From: an uncultured Clostridia bacterium
GTDB taxonomy: Bacteria; Bacillota; Clostridia; Oscillospirales; CAG-272
Assembly (NCBI GenBank): GCA_947627815.1
Contig: CANQXN010000078.1
Location: 1 to 7,777, forward strand
Reading direction: 5' to 3'
DNA length: 7,777 nucleotides
The notes under the pieces are model-generated. The model saw only the letters and a list, made by a program, of their open reading frames with translations. It searched no databases and was not told where the DNA came from. The position numbers and the translations under genes were made by a program. Position 1 is the stretch's first letter. Each line of letters opens with the position of its first letter. Below are positions 1-6,175 of the stretch, piece by piece.

Positions 1-99
1 GAGGATGTCGGGGTGAGCGGGATTGTGACCTCCCGGCAGGTAGACAGCGTCGAGGATCTTGTGGAAGTATTAAAGGCCGATGCCTATCGTATTCTGTGA
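1..99 (+). CDS. C-terminal end of an unidentified protein (partial)
   Basis: An open frame enters at base 1 and ends at TGA 97-99, giving the last 32 residues of a protein (EDVGVSGIVTSRQ... ending ADAYRIL). The tail is acidic with alternating hydrophobics, as in a closing beta strand and helix, but carries no motif I recognise, so no function is assigned. Its stop overlaps the GTG start of the next gene in a GTGA arrangement, which suggests the two are co-transcribed and translationally coupled. Calling it coding rests on the open frame and this overlap only. Confidence 0.6.
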   Translation, partial: EDVGVSGIVTSRQVDSVEDLVEVLKADAYRIL

Positions 100-1274
100 G
101 CGACGCCATGAAATCAGTTCAGGATATCCGCGCTCTTTTTGACAGGCTCATTGGGGAAGAGCGCCTTGAAAAGGCGGTGTTTTCCCGCGCTCGCGGCAAA
201 ACCGTCAAAAAAGCCGTGGCGCTCCCCTTTGCCGGGGCGGGCGGCCTGCGCTATCAGATCCAGCGCTATACCGCCGACAATAAAGTCCTCCACGAAAATC
301 TCACACCGGCGGAAACGGCGGCGCTCACCGTGCTCTCATCCGGCGAGTTTGCCCAGACCGATCTTTTCACAACAAGCGGGGAAGGCTCGTTTCTCGTCTC
401 GTCCAAAGGACAGGTGCATGTGACGGTGCCGCTTTCGGCGGGCGCGGGAAACGCCCCGAAGGCCGAAGCCGCCGCCCACGACAGGAAAAAGCAATATCTG
501 CTTGACCCCGTCCGGCACGCTTCTTTCCTTTCGGCGCTTGGCGTCAGTGACGAAAACGGCCGCCTGTTTGACAAAAAGCGCGCCAAATTCCGCCAGATCA
601 ACCGCTTTCTTGAGCTGCTCGACGATGTTTATGACAAACTGCCGGCAGAAGGCGTCCTCCATGTCTGCGATCTCTGCTGCGGGAAAAGCTATCTCACCTT
701 CGCGGTTTACTACTATCTCACCGAGTTGAAGGGACGCGCGGTGTCGATGGTGGGCGTGGATCTCAAAGCCGATGTCATCGCCTATTGCGGCGCGCTGGCT
801 GACCGCCTCGGCTGTCAAGGCCTGCGTTTTGTCTCGGCCGACATCAACCGCTTTGACAGCGGCGAGCCGGTCGATATGGTGATTTCGCTCCATGCCTGCG
901 ATGTCGCCACCGATATGGTTTTGGATTTTGCCGTGAGAAAAAAAGCGGGCGTCATTCTTTCCACGCCCTGCTGTCATCACGAAATGATGCATACGATCAA
1001 GTCAGAAAAGCTGTCTTTTATCACAAGGCAGTCAATGCTGAAACAGAAGCTCTGCGATGCCGCTACCGACGCCCTCCGCTGTCTGAAGTTAGAAGCGTTC
1101 GGCTATACGGTGGAGACATTGGAGCTTGTCGATCCGGAGGAAACCCCGAAAAATGTGATGATTCGGGCGCATCTGCCGCAGGCAAAAAATCCTCTGCGCA
1201 TGAAACTGGCGCGGGAAGAATATCTCGCCGCTACCGCTTTGTTAGGTACAACTCCCACCTTGGGGTTGACATAA
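96..1274 (+). CDS. class I SAM-dependent methyltransferase (Methyltransf_32-like)
   Basis: A 392-residue protein. Residues 1-170 form an N-terminal region of unknown role. A Rossmann methyltransferase fold follows: motif I VCDLCCGKSYLTF (190-202), an acidic residue ending strand 2 in GVDLK (220-224), ADIN (248-251), ISLHACDVATD (263-273), and a cysteine/histidine-rich STPCCHHE segment (289-296). The CCGK and PCCHHE signatures resemble the PF13679 (Methyltransf_32) group, whose members include RNA methyltransferase-like proteins; the substrate cannot be read from sequence. The C-terminus (LGTTPTLGLT) resembles the LG-x-x-P-x-L ending I associate with this group, so it looks complete. The start is uncertain: GTG at 96 overlaps the upstream TGA, while ATG at 108 would remove four residues; neither has a strong ribosome binding site. 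mscL follows after 27 bases, probably in the same transcript. Confidence 0.88.
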   Translation: MSDAMKSVQDIRALFDRLIGEERLEKAVFSRARGKTVKKAVALPFAGAGGLRYQIQRYTADNKVLHENLTPAETAALTVLSSGEFAQTDLFTTSGEGSFLVSSKGQVHVTVPLSAGAGNAPKAEAAAHDRKKQYLLDPVRHASFLSALGVSDENGRLFDKKRAKFRQINRFLELLDDVYDKLPAEGVLHVCDLCCGKSYLTFAVYYYLTELKGRAVSMVGVDLKADVIAYCGALADRLGCQGLRFVSADINRFDSGEPVDMVISLHACDVATDMVLDFAVRKKAGVILSTPCCHHEMMHTIKSEKLSFITRQSMLKQKLCDAATDALRCLKLEAFGYTVETLELVDPEETPKNVMIRAHLPQAKNPLRMKLAREEYLAATALLGTTPTLGLT

Positions 1275-1301
1275 ATTCTTGAGAAAGGAAAGGAAACCGT
1301 T

Positions 1302-1619
1302 ATGGCCAAGAAAAAGAAAAACTCGTTCTGGGCGGACTTTAAGGCCTTTATCACACGCGGCAATGTGGTGGATATGGCCGTCGGCGTGGTCGTCGGCGGT
1401 GCGTTCAGCGCCATTGTCACCGGCCTTGTCAATTACATTATCAATCCTTTGATCGGTCTTCTGTCGGGCGGTAAGAGCCTGGATCTTCTGAAGACGGTTA
1501 TCAAAGAAGCCTACATCAATGATGCCGGCGTCGAGGTTCCGGAAGTGGCGATCCTTTGGGGTACATGGTTACAGACCATCATCAACTTCCTGTTGATTGC
1601 GCGGTGCTTCGCATTATGA
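1302..1619 (+). CDS. mscL: large-conductance mechanosensitive channel MscL, truncated by a frameshift
   Basis: MscL is a homopentameric inner-membrane channel that opens under membrane tension to release solutes during hypo-osmotic shock. The 105 residues readable in this frame carry the family hallmarks: a basic N-terminal helix (MAKKKKNSFWADFKAFITRG), the TM1 pore helix RGNVVDMAVGVVVGGAFSAIV (about 19-39), NYIINPLIGLL (44-54), an extracellular loop, and the start of TM2 at WGTWLQTIINFLLIA (86-100). The frame then reads RCFAL and stops at TGA 1617-1619, in the middle of TM2. E. coli MscL is 136 residues, so the rest of TM2 and the C-terminal helix are missing. They are found immediately downstream in another frame. 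A purine-rich AAGGAAAGGAAA lies just before the ATG. As written, the product should not form a normal channel. The gene is either a recent pseudogene or carries a sequencing or assembly error. Confidence 0.9.
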   Translation: MAKKKKNSFWADFKAFITRGNVVDMAVGVVVGGAFSAIVTGLVNYIINPLIGLLSGGKSLDLLKTVIKEAYINDAGVEVPEVAILWGTWLQTIINFLLIARCFAL

Positions 1620-1837
1620 TGAATGTCAAGAACGCCATGGACGCCAAGAAGATTGAAGCGGAAGAAAAAGCCGCCGCCGAAGCCGCCGCCGCTGCCGAAG
1701 CGGCACAGAAGGAAGCGGAAGCCGCCGCCGCCGTGGAAGCCGCAAAGGCTGCCGAAAAGCAGGCACAGCTTGAAAAAGCGGTTTTGGATCAGGCCGCGCT
1801 CCTCGCCGAGATTCGCGATCTGATGCAGAAAAAGTAA
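1613..1837 (+). pseudogene. mscL: displaced C-terminal part of MscL (TM2 end and C-terminal helix)
   Basis: From ATT at 1613 the frame one base back from mscL reads IMMNVKNAMDAKK, then a long Ala/Glu/Lys-rich helix, and ends AEIRDLMQKK before TAA 1835-1837. The ending matches the LLTEIRDLLK-type tail of MscL. Adding one base around 1600-1613 joins the parts into a protein of about 178 residues, and the TM2 segment FLLIARCFAIMMNVKNAMDAKK then has the same length as E. coli [22 protein letters not shown], with one shared Asn near its end. The section after TM2 is about 40 residues longer than in E. coli. The fragment has no start or ribosome binding site of its own, so it is probably not translated independently. 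The intact reading frame up to the natural stop argues for a very recent lesion or a base-calling error. Confidence 0.8.
1670..1743 (+). repeat. low-complexity GCC/GAA triplet tract encoding Ala/Glu runs
   Basis: Imperfect repetition of GCC and GAA codons (gccgccgccgaagccgcc and variants) encodes the EKAAAEAAAAAEAA-type stretch of the MscL tail. Such tracts can gain or lose whole codons by slippage, which may explain the longer tail compared with E. coli MscL. It lies about 60 bases beyond the frameshift and is not its obvious cause. Confidence 0.6.
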
Positions 1838-1844
1838 AAGAAAA

Positions 1845-1860
1845 CCGGCGCTTGCGCCGG
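1845..1860 (-). terminator. intrinsic terminator for the mnmM transcript (hairpin 1)
   Basis: CCGGCG, CTTG loop, CGCCGG makes a perfect 6-bp GC stem. Read on the minus strand it is followed directly by TTTTCTTTT, a good U tract, so it should stop transcription arriving from mnmM. On the plus strand it is followed only by CTTTC and would be weak. Confidence 0.65.
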
Positions 1861-1864
1861 CTTT

Positions 1865-1909
1865 CCCGCCATATTCGGTTCTTTGCCGAGTATGGCGGGT
1901 ACTTTTTTT
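1865..1909 (+). terminator. intrinsic terminator after mscL (hairpin 2)
   Basis: CCCGCCATA (1865-1873) pairs perfectly with TATGGCGGG (1891-1899). The stem is extended inside by TTCGG (1874-1878) with CCGAG (1886-1890), including one G-U pair, leaving a loop of about seven bases. It is followed by TAC and seven T residues (1903-1909). This is a strong rho-independent terminator for the methyltransferase-mscL transcript. Confidence 0.85.
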
Positions 1910-1929
1910 ATTGCGGGTTTATGGCGGGC

Positions 1930-2481
1930 TTATCCTTTTTCCACAAGGAAGAAGAAGGGGGAGGCGGGCGAATTGACAAGCATGAATTTGGCGGTCAGAA
2001 TCCGGCTGCGATTGTATTTGGCAAGCCTTTCTTCGATGAGGCGCCCCTCCACGCCGCCTTCTTCATGGCCGGGATACACGGCGATGAGCAGACAGCCGTC
2101 CCGCGCCAACAGTTCCACGCCGGCCTCGATGGCGGGCAGGGTGGTTTCGTGCATGGTGGTGATGCTCTTGTCGCCTCCCGGCAGATAGCCGAGGTTGAAC
2201 ATTCCCACCCGGATCGGCTCTTTGACATAGTCTTTCACCTTGTGGTGAGAGTCCTTGATCAAGGTATAATTGTTCGGCGCTCCGGCTTTTTGGAGCAGGG
2301 CGGCGGTTGAATCAAGCGCCGCTTGCTGAATGTCAAAAGCGTATACTTTGCCTTCTTTTCCCACAGCGCGCGAGAGGAAAAGCGTGTCGTGGCCGTTGCC
2401 CATGGTAAAGTCCACGGCGGTACACCCGGGGCGCAGATGCTGCATGACAAAATGTTTGTGCGTTTCGAGAAGATCGAGCAT
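1930..2481 (-). CDS. mnmM: tRNA U34 methyltransferase MnmM (YtqB family)
   Basis: A 183-residue class I SAM-dependent methyltransferase of the family long annotated as putative rRNA methylase (PF06962, YtqB). B. subtilis YtqB has been assigned as MnmM, which methylates 5-aminomethyl-(2-thio)uridine at wobble position 34 of tRNA to the mnm5 form. Visible motifs are the SAM-binding DFTMGNGHDTLFL (24-36), YAFDIQ (47-52), NLGYLPGGDK (96-105) and AVYPGHEEGG (134-143). Its size fits the family. I chose the ATG at 2479-2481 because AAGGAG (2488-2493) lies six bases upstream; an in-frame ATG 17 codons further up lacks such a site and adds residues that look unlike the family. It is the last gene of the minus-strand cluster, 35 bases after mnmE, whose product acts on the same nucleotide. 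Confidence 0.9.
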   Translation of the reverse strand: MLDLLETHKHFVMQHLRPGCTAVDFTMGNGHDTLFLSRAVGKEGKVYAFDIQQAALDSTAALLQKAGAPNNYTLIKDSHHKVKDYVKEPIRVGMFNLGYLPGGDKSITTMHETTLPAIEAGVELLARDGCLLIAVYPGHEEGGVEGRLIEERLAKYNRSRILTAKFMLVNSPASPFFFLVEKG

Positions 2482-2487
2482 GAAACT

Positions 2488-2493
2488 CTCCTT
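2488..2493 (-). promoter_or_regulatory. ribosome binding site of mnmM
   Basis: AAGGAG on the minus strand, six bases before ATG 2481. It fixes the start of mnmM as MLDLLETHKH rather than the longer open frame. Confidence 0.85.
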
Positions 2494-2516
2494 TTTGAGA
2501 AAATGAGCAGTCGTGT

Positions 2517-3989
2517 TTATTTTCCCACGCAAAAGCGGTGAAAAATGCTGTCCACAATATCGGCGGACACCGTGCGGCCGTCGGTTTCGCCGAGCGCCGC
2601 CATGGCCTCTTCCATATCAAGACCGGCCACATCTTGGGTAAAGCCCGAGTCCAGCGCGCTGACCGCGCGCCCAAGCGCCTCGGCAGCGCGGATCAAAGCG
2701 GCGCGCTGGCGGGCGGAAGAAAGAATGGCGTCGGTGCGGTAATCGATTTTGCCCTCGATAAAAAAGCCCTCGATTGTCTCTTTCAATTTATCGATCCCTT
2801 CGCCGGTCTTCGCCGACAAAAAGAGCAGGGCGTCAAAGGCCTCCGGCGCAAATCCTTTTGCCGAAAACGCGGGCGGCATACCGCCTTGCTTGGCTTCTTC
2901 GGACACAAGATCGCATTTGTTGAAAATGGCGATTTTTTTGGCGGATATCCGCGACAGCGCCCGGAAAAAGGCTCTGTCTTCTTCGTCCGGCGCGCGCGAG
3001 GCGTCAAAAACGGCAAGAATCAGTTCGGCGCGCGCTAACTGCTCCAGCGAACGCGCAATGCCGATTTCTTCCACGGCGTCGGGTCGGCTCCCGCCGTCCC
3101 CGCCGTTCCCGCCTCCTGCGGCGTCAGCCCCCGTTCCCCGGATGCCGGCGGTGTCCACCAGCCGCAAAAGAATCCGCCCCACGGGAACGCTTTCTTCGAG
3201 ATAGTCGCGGGTCGTGCCGGCCTTTTCGGACACAATGGCGCGCGGTCTGCCCAAGAGGGCGTTCATCAGCGAGCTTTTGCCGGTGTTGGGCTTGCCGGCG
3301 GTCACGGTATAAATCCCCTCGCCGATGGCATGGCCGGCGCGGTAGGTGTCGCAGAGGGCGAGAATGTCTTTCCGCAAAGCGATCAGCGCCTCTTTTAACG
3401 CGCAGGGGGAGAGATCGGTGAGATCCTCGTCGGGATAATCGGCGAAAACATAGGTCTGGGAGACCAAGGAGAGCAGGGTGTTATAAAAGGAAGCGAGCTT
3501 TTCCGATAATACGCCGGTGCGGTGGGAACGCGCCAAAAGCAGTTGATCGTCGGTGGCGGCGTCGATGAGATCGATGACGCTTTCCGCCTCGCTAAGCGCC
3601 AGTTTGCCGTTGACAAAGGCGCGGCGGGTGAATTCCCCGGGGCCAGCCGGCACAGCCCCCGCGGCCAGCACCGAGGCGAGTACCGTTTCGCTGAGCAGGA
3701 TGCCGCCGTGGCAGGAGATTTCCACCACATCCTCCCCGGTATAAGAATGGGGCGCTTGGAAGCGGAGGGCGATGCCGTCGTCGATGGCTTCTTCCCGGGC
3801 GCTTTGACCCGGCGGGAGAATATCGCCGAACTGCGCCGTGCGCAAAGGCGTTTCTGAAAGCGGCTTGCCGGAACGCGGCAAAAAAACGCGGTCGGCGACG
3901 GCAAAGGCGTCGGGGCCGGAAAGACGGATCACGGCGATGCCGCCCCGTCCGTAAGGCGTGGAAATGGCCGCGACAGTATCGTTAAACAT
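2517..3989 (-). CDS. mnmE: tRNA uridine-5-carboxymethylaminomethyl GTPase MnmE
   Basis: MnmE (TrmE) works with MnmG to add a carboxymethylaminomethyl or aminomethyl group to carbon 5 of wobble uridine in several tRNAs, using methylene-tetrahydrofolate and GTP hydrolysis. The 490 residues show the N-terminal folate-binding domain (1 to about 118; TPYGRGGIAVIRLSGP, SYTGEDVVEISCHGG), a helical domain, an inserted G domain (about 225-415), and the C-terminal CVGK (487-490; C-x-GK ending). G motifs are GKPNTGKSS (232-240), GTTRD (258-262), DTAG (279-282), NKCD (357-360) and SAK (392-394). The usual P-loop Val is Thr here. A glycine-rich insertion of about 16 residues (285-304) sits in switch II before E307, the equivalent of the catalytic Glu282 of E. 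coli. The start overlaps the stop of the upstream gene in ATGTTTAA, implying translational coupling. mnmG is not in the window. Confidence 0.97.
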   Translation of the reverse strand: MFNDTVAAISTPYGRGGIAVIRLSGPDAFAVADRVFLPRSGKPLSETPLRTAQFGDILPPGQSAREEAIDDGIALRFQAPHSYTGEDVVEISCHGGILLSETVLASVLAAGAVPAGPGEFTRRAFVNGKLALSEAESVIDLIDAATDDQLLLARSHRTGVLSEKLASFYNTLLSLVSQTYVFADYPDEDLTDLSPCALKEALIALRKDILALCDTYRAGHAIGEGIYTVTAGKPNTGKSSLMNALLGRPRAIVSEKAGTTRDYLEESVPVGRILLRLVDTAGIRGTGADAAGGGNGGDGGSRPDAVEEIGIARSLEQLARAELILAVFDASRAPDEEDRAFFRALSRISAKKIAIFNKCDLVSEEAKQGGMPPAFSAKGFAPEAFDALLFLSAKTGEGIDKLKETIEGFFIEGKIDYRTDAILSSARQRAALIRAAEALGRAVSALDSGFTQDVAGLDMEEAMAALGETDGRTVSADIVDSIFHRFCVGK

Positions 3990-5208
3990 CTAAGATTTCC
4001 CCCTCTTCGGCAAAAACAGAAGTGATATGCGGCATATTGCAGAGCTTTTTTTCCTTGCCGGTGGCGGGATCGAGCAGTAAAAGGGCGGAGCCGTTTGAGC
4101 AAAGAATGCCTTCCGGCAGGACGCGATAGGCCAGCACGCCGCGCTTTAACACCGTGATTTTGTGATCGACCCCGTAGCGGCAAAGCTCATAACTGTGGGG
4201 TATAATGCCGGGATTTTGGTCTTTTTTGCTGTTCTTTTTTAATTCCTTGTCGGCCTCGATGAGGTTGCCGTCGATATAGAGCTTGCGCTCGTCCGCCGTT
4301 TTGGCGGCGGCGCCGCCGCTTTTCCGGATGCCTTTGCCCGAATAGGACATGGAAAAAATATTGAGAAACCCGATCAGCGCGCCGATGATACGCACGGGAA
4401 AGAGCAGAATGTCGAGAAGGCATCCGCCGACGCTCGCGCGTTTTTCACCGCCCCGATAGGGTCGGCGGATAAAGTACAGATTGCCCGCCGTGTCGCTGTC
4501 TGGGCGGATAAAGTCCCAGGCGGGATCGGCAAACAGTTCCTCGATGTCGGCTTTGTCCATGTCAAGCCGGCAGAGAGAGGCAGGTCCCACGGCGCGGAAG
4601 GCGGCCGTCGGCATACGCCCGATCGGCGACGCGGCGCGCGCCGGCTCCTGCTCGGTCGGATCGGCGCTTCTCATCGCCAATCCCGCCGAGCTATAGTAAA
4701 TCACATTGGGTTCAAAGCGCGAAAACACCGGCATGCGGTCGCGGGTTTCGCCCTCGGTCAGTTCTTCCATGACAGGCGAGCCGGGCGTGATAAGACCGAT
4801 GTGGCTCTCCCCGCCGAAGGAGGCGGCAACCGCCAGTCTCCCCCGGTAGCAGTCGAGGTCGCTGTAAACGGTGGAGCCGTCGCTCAGGACGATGCCGTCA
4901 TCGCTGTCCTCCCGTTTGCTGTAAATGCCGCTGGTGTCGTCGATGGTCTGGGTATAATAGAATATCAGCCCGTTTTTGGCGACGCCGCCCACCCAGGCGG
5001 AAAGATTGGCCAGGCGGCTTTGGGCGTCGGCATTGGGGTCGAAAGCGCCTGTGAACATGGCGCCGCTGCCGCTGGTCTTCCACTCGTTGCGTTTGGCGCT
5101 TCGGCGCACCTTTTCGATATAGCCTTCCAGCACCGCGCTCTTGATTTCTTCCGCTTTACCGTGTACAAGGCGGTACATCTTTCCGTCCGCCACAAAGAAA
5201 ACGGCCAT
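3982..5208 (-). CDS. hypothetical protein with propeller-like repeats and a hydrophobic segment
   Basis: A 408-residue protein I cannot assign. There is no signal peptide. The N-terminus (MAVFFVADGKMYRL, 1-14) and several later stretches, GLIFYYTQTIDDTSGIYSK (80-98), NVIYYSSAGLAM (168-179), GNLYFIRRPYRG (242-253), KLYIDGNLIEAD (309-320) and ILCSNGSALLLLDPATGKEKKL (368-389), look like the short beta strands and turns of a beta-propeller or other repeated beta sheet. A basic NEWKTSGSGAMFTGA segment (41-55) follows the first helix. Residues 261-288 (LLDILLFPVRIIGALIGFL and flanks) are strongly hydrophobic and could be a membrane anchor or re-entrant helix, placing the flanking parts on opposite faces of the membrane if it spans. 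It ends eight bases inside mnmE and begins 58 bases after the hydrolase. A weak GTGAGA lies about six bases before the ATG. Function unknown; coding status is secure from length and context. Confidence 0.8.
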   Translation of the reverse strand: MAVFFVADGKMYRLVHGKAEEIKSAVLEGYIEKVRRSAKRNEWKTSGSGAMFTGAFDPNADAQSRLANLSAWVGGVAKNGLIFYYTQTIDDTSGIYSKREDSDDGIVLSDGSTVYSDLDCYRGRLAVAASFGGESHIGLITPGSPVMEELTEGETRDRMPVFSRFEPNVIYYSSAGLAMRSADPTEQEPARAASPIGRMPTAAFRAVGPASLCRLDMDKADIEELFADPAWDFIRPDSDTAGNLYFIRRPYRGGEKRASVGGCLLDILLFPVRIIGALIGFLNIFSMSYSGKGIRKSGGAAAKTADERKLYIDGNLIEADKELKKNSKKDQNPGIIPHSYELCRYGVDHKITVLKRGVLAYRVLPEGILCSNGSALLLLDPATGKEKKLCNMPHITSVFAEEGEILDV

Positions 5209-5266
5209 GACAGTCTCACTTTCTCACAGATTGCAGGCAAAGGCAACCTTGTGCCGCAAATATGCT

Positions 5267-6061
5267 TTATTTTTCAAGGTAATCGTGAATGTACGAAACA
5301 GCCAGATCGATCCATTGCCCGGCGTGCTTCGTATAGGCGTCCACCCCTTTGCCAAGCCCATGCCAGCCGTAAGGGAAAATGTGCATTTCCACGGGAATCT
5401 TTTTCGCCATCAGGGCATTGGCAAAGAGCAGGGTATTCTGCACCGGGACACAGCTGTCCTCGGCGGTGTGGAACAAAAAGCAGGGCGGCGTATCCTCGCG
5501 CACCGCCTTTTCGGCGGAAAAGCGCTCGGCGAGCGCCTCGTTTTCCCAATCGCGCCCCAAAAGATTGCGCCGCGAGTCGGCGTGCGTATATTCGCCGAGC
5601 GTCAGGACGGGGTAGCAGAGAATGCCAAGATCGGGGCGGGAGGAAATTTTGTCGGTTTCGTCGCCGTCGTCGCGCCCGTAATCAAACTGCGTCAGGGCGA
5701 TGGAGGCAAGATGCCCGCCGGCGGAAAAGCCGAGCATAGCGATCTTGTCTTTCGGATAGCCGTAGGTGTCGGCCTCGCGGCGGACGACGCGCACCGCGCG
5801 CAGGACATCTTCCCGTATGGCGTGATAGTCATAGGGCGCCACGCGATAATCGAGGACAAAAGCGGAAATGCCGTTTTGATTGAAGTATTCGGCGATGGGT
5901 TCGCCCTCGCGGTCGTGACAGCGCCCGACATAGGCGCCGCCCGGCGCGATGATGACGCAGCTTTTGGCGCCTTTGACCGTCATGGGCGTGAGCGTCGGGG
6001 CGTCGCCCCAATCGGGATTGTAAAAGGGAATTTTATCCTGTTCCCAAAGGGATATCTTCAT
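5267..6061 (-). CDS. alpha/beta hydrolase, esterase/lipase family
   Basis: A 264-residue cytoplasmic-type alpha/beta hydrolase (no signal peptide), like the small esterases and acetyl-xylan-type esterases of the BD-FAE/Aes group. It has an oxyanion-hole motif APGGAYVGR (39-47), the nucleophile elbow GFSAGGH with Ser113, the acid in HTAEDSCVP (Asp202) and the histidine in YGWHGLG (His234). DYRVAPYDYHAIREDVLRA (71-89) is also typical of this group. The likely reaction is hydrolysis of a short acyl ester; the substrate cannot be inferred. ATG at 6059-6061 is preceded by GAGG nine bases upstream. It is the first long gene behind the promoter at 6136-6164, ahead of the unknown protein, mnmE and mnmM, with no obvious functional link to tRNA modification. 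Confidence 0.9.
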   Translation of the reverse strand: MKISLWEQDKIPFYNPDWGDAPTLTPMTVKGAKSCVIIAPGGAYVGRCHDREGEPIAEYFNQNGISAFVLDYRVAPYDYHAIREDVLRAVRVVRREADTYGYPKDKIAMLGFSAGGHLASIALTQFDYGRDDGDETDKISSRPDLGILCYPVLTLGEYTHADSRRNLLGRDWENEALAERFSAEKAVREDTPPCFLFHTAEDSCVPVQNTLLFANALMAKKIPVEMHIFPYGWHGLGKGVDAYTKHAGQWIDLAVSYIHDYLEK

Positions 6062-6123
6062 GGCTTTTTCCTCGGCTTTCCGGCGCGTCCACGCTTTTTT
6101 GAAAAAAGCGTAAGAGACGCCAT
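6058..6123 (-). CDS. possible 21-residue leader peptide
   Basis: A small frame starts ATGGCGTCT (MASLTLFSKK...) and ends ...PRKKP, with its TGA overlapping the hydrolase ATG as ATGA. The product would be strongly basic. The likely transcription start (about 6128-6129) is only about five bases before its ATG, so there is no room for a ribosome binding site and any translation would be nearly leaderless. No similarity is recognised. The overlap may be chance, since the hydrolase has its own upstream GAGG inside this frame. Confidence 0.2.
   Translation of the reverse strand: MASLTLFSKKRGRAGKPRKKP
6091..6111. repeat. perfect 10-bp inverted repeat in the hydrolase leader
   Basis: ACGCTTTTTT (6091-6100), one central G, then AAAAAAGCGT (6102-6111). 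It lies roughly 20-40 bases downstream of the predicted transcription start. As DNA it could be an operator for a dimeric regulator; as RNA it would be a mostly A-U hairpin closed by GC at its base. On neither strand is it followed by a T tract, so it is not a terminator. Confidence 0.65.
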
Positions 6124-6135
6124 ATAACGGCCTTT

Positions 6136-6164
6136 ATTATAGCAAGTTTTTGTTTTTCTGTCAA
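6136..6164 (-). promoter_or_regulatory. consensus sigma-A promoter of the hydrolase-mnmE-mnmM cluster
   Basis: On the minus strand TTGACA (6164-6159) and TATAAT (6141-6136) are both perfect consensus hexamers separated by exactly 17 bases, with an A-rich spacer. Transcription should start near 6128-6129, giving a leader of about 68 bases before the hydrolase ATG. The promoter lies directly after the ABC-operon terminator, which separates the two units. A perfect promoter implies strong, housekeeping-type transcription unless repressed. Confidence 0.92.
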
Positions 6165-6175
6165 GAACTCCCGCT

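Noticed and set aside
336..992. 218-codon minus-strand open frame opposite the methyltransferase
   Set aside because: It is antisense to the SAM-binding motifs, with no recognisable domain and no promoter or ribosome binding site.
1266..1271. TTGACA at the end of the methyltransferase gene as a -35 box for mscL
   Set aside because: No -10-like hexamer lies 16-18 bases downstream; that region is the purine-rich ribosome binding site of mscL.
1556..1619. Programmed -1 frameshifting in mscL
   Set aside because: No slippery heptamer in the overlap, no obvious stimulatory hairpin, and no known recoding in this family; a mutation or sequence error is simpler.
2482..2532. 17-codon N-terminal extension of MnmM
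   Set aside because: The extension covers the AAGGAG ribosome binding site and has no family-like sequence.
4801..6127. Long plus-strand open frames (312 and 328 codons) opposite the hydrolase and the unknown protein
   Set aside because: They are antisense to genes with clear catalytic motifs and an operon layout, their translations are low-complexity Arg/Ala/Gly-rich, and long antisense frames are expected at this GC content.
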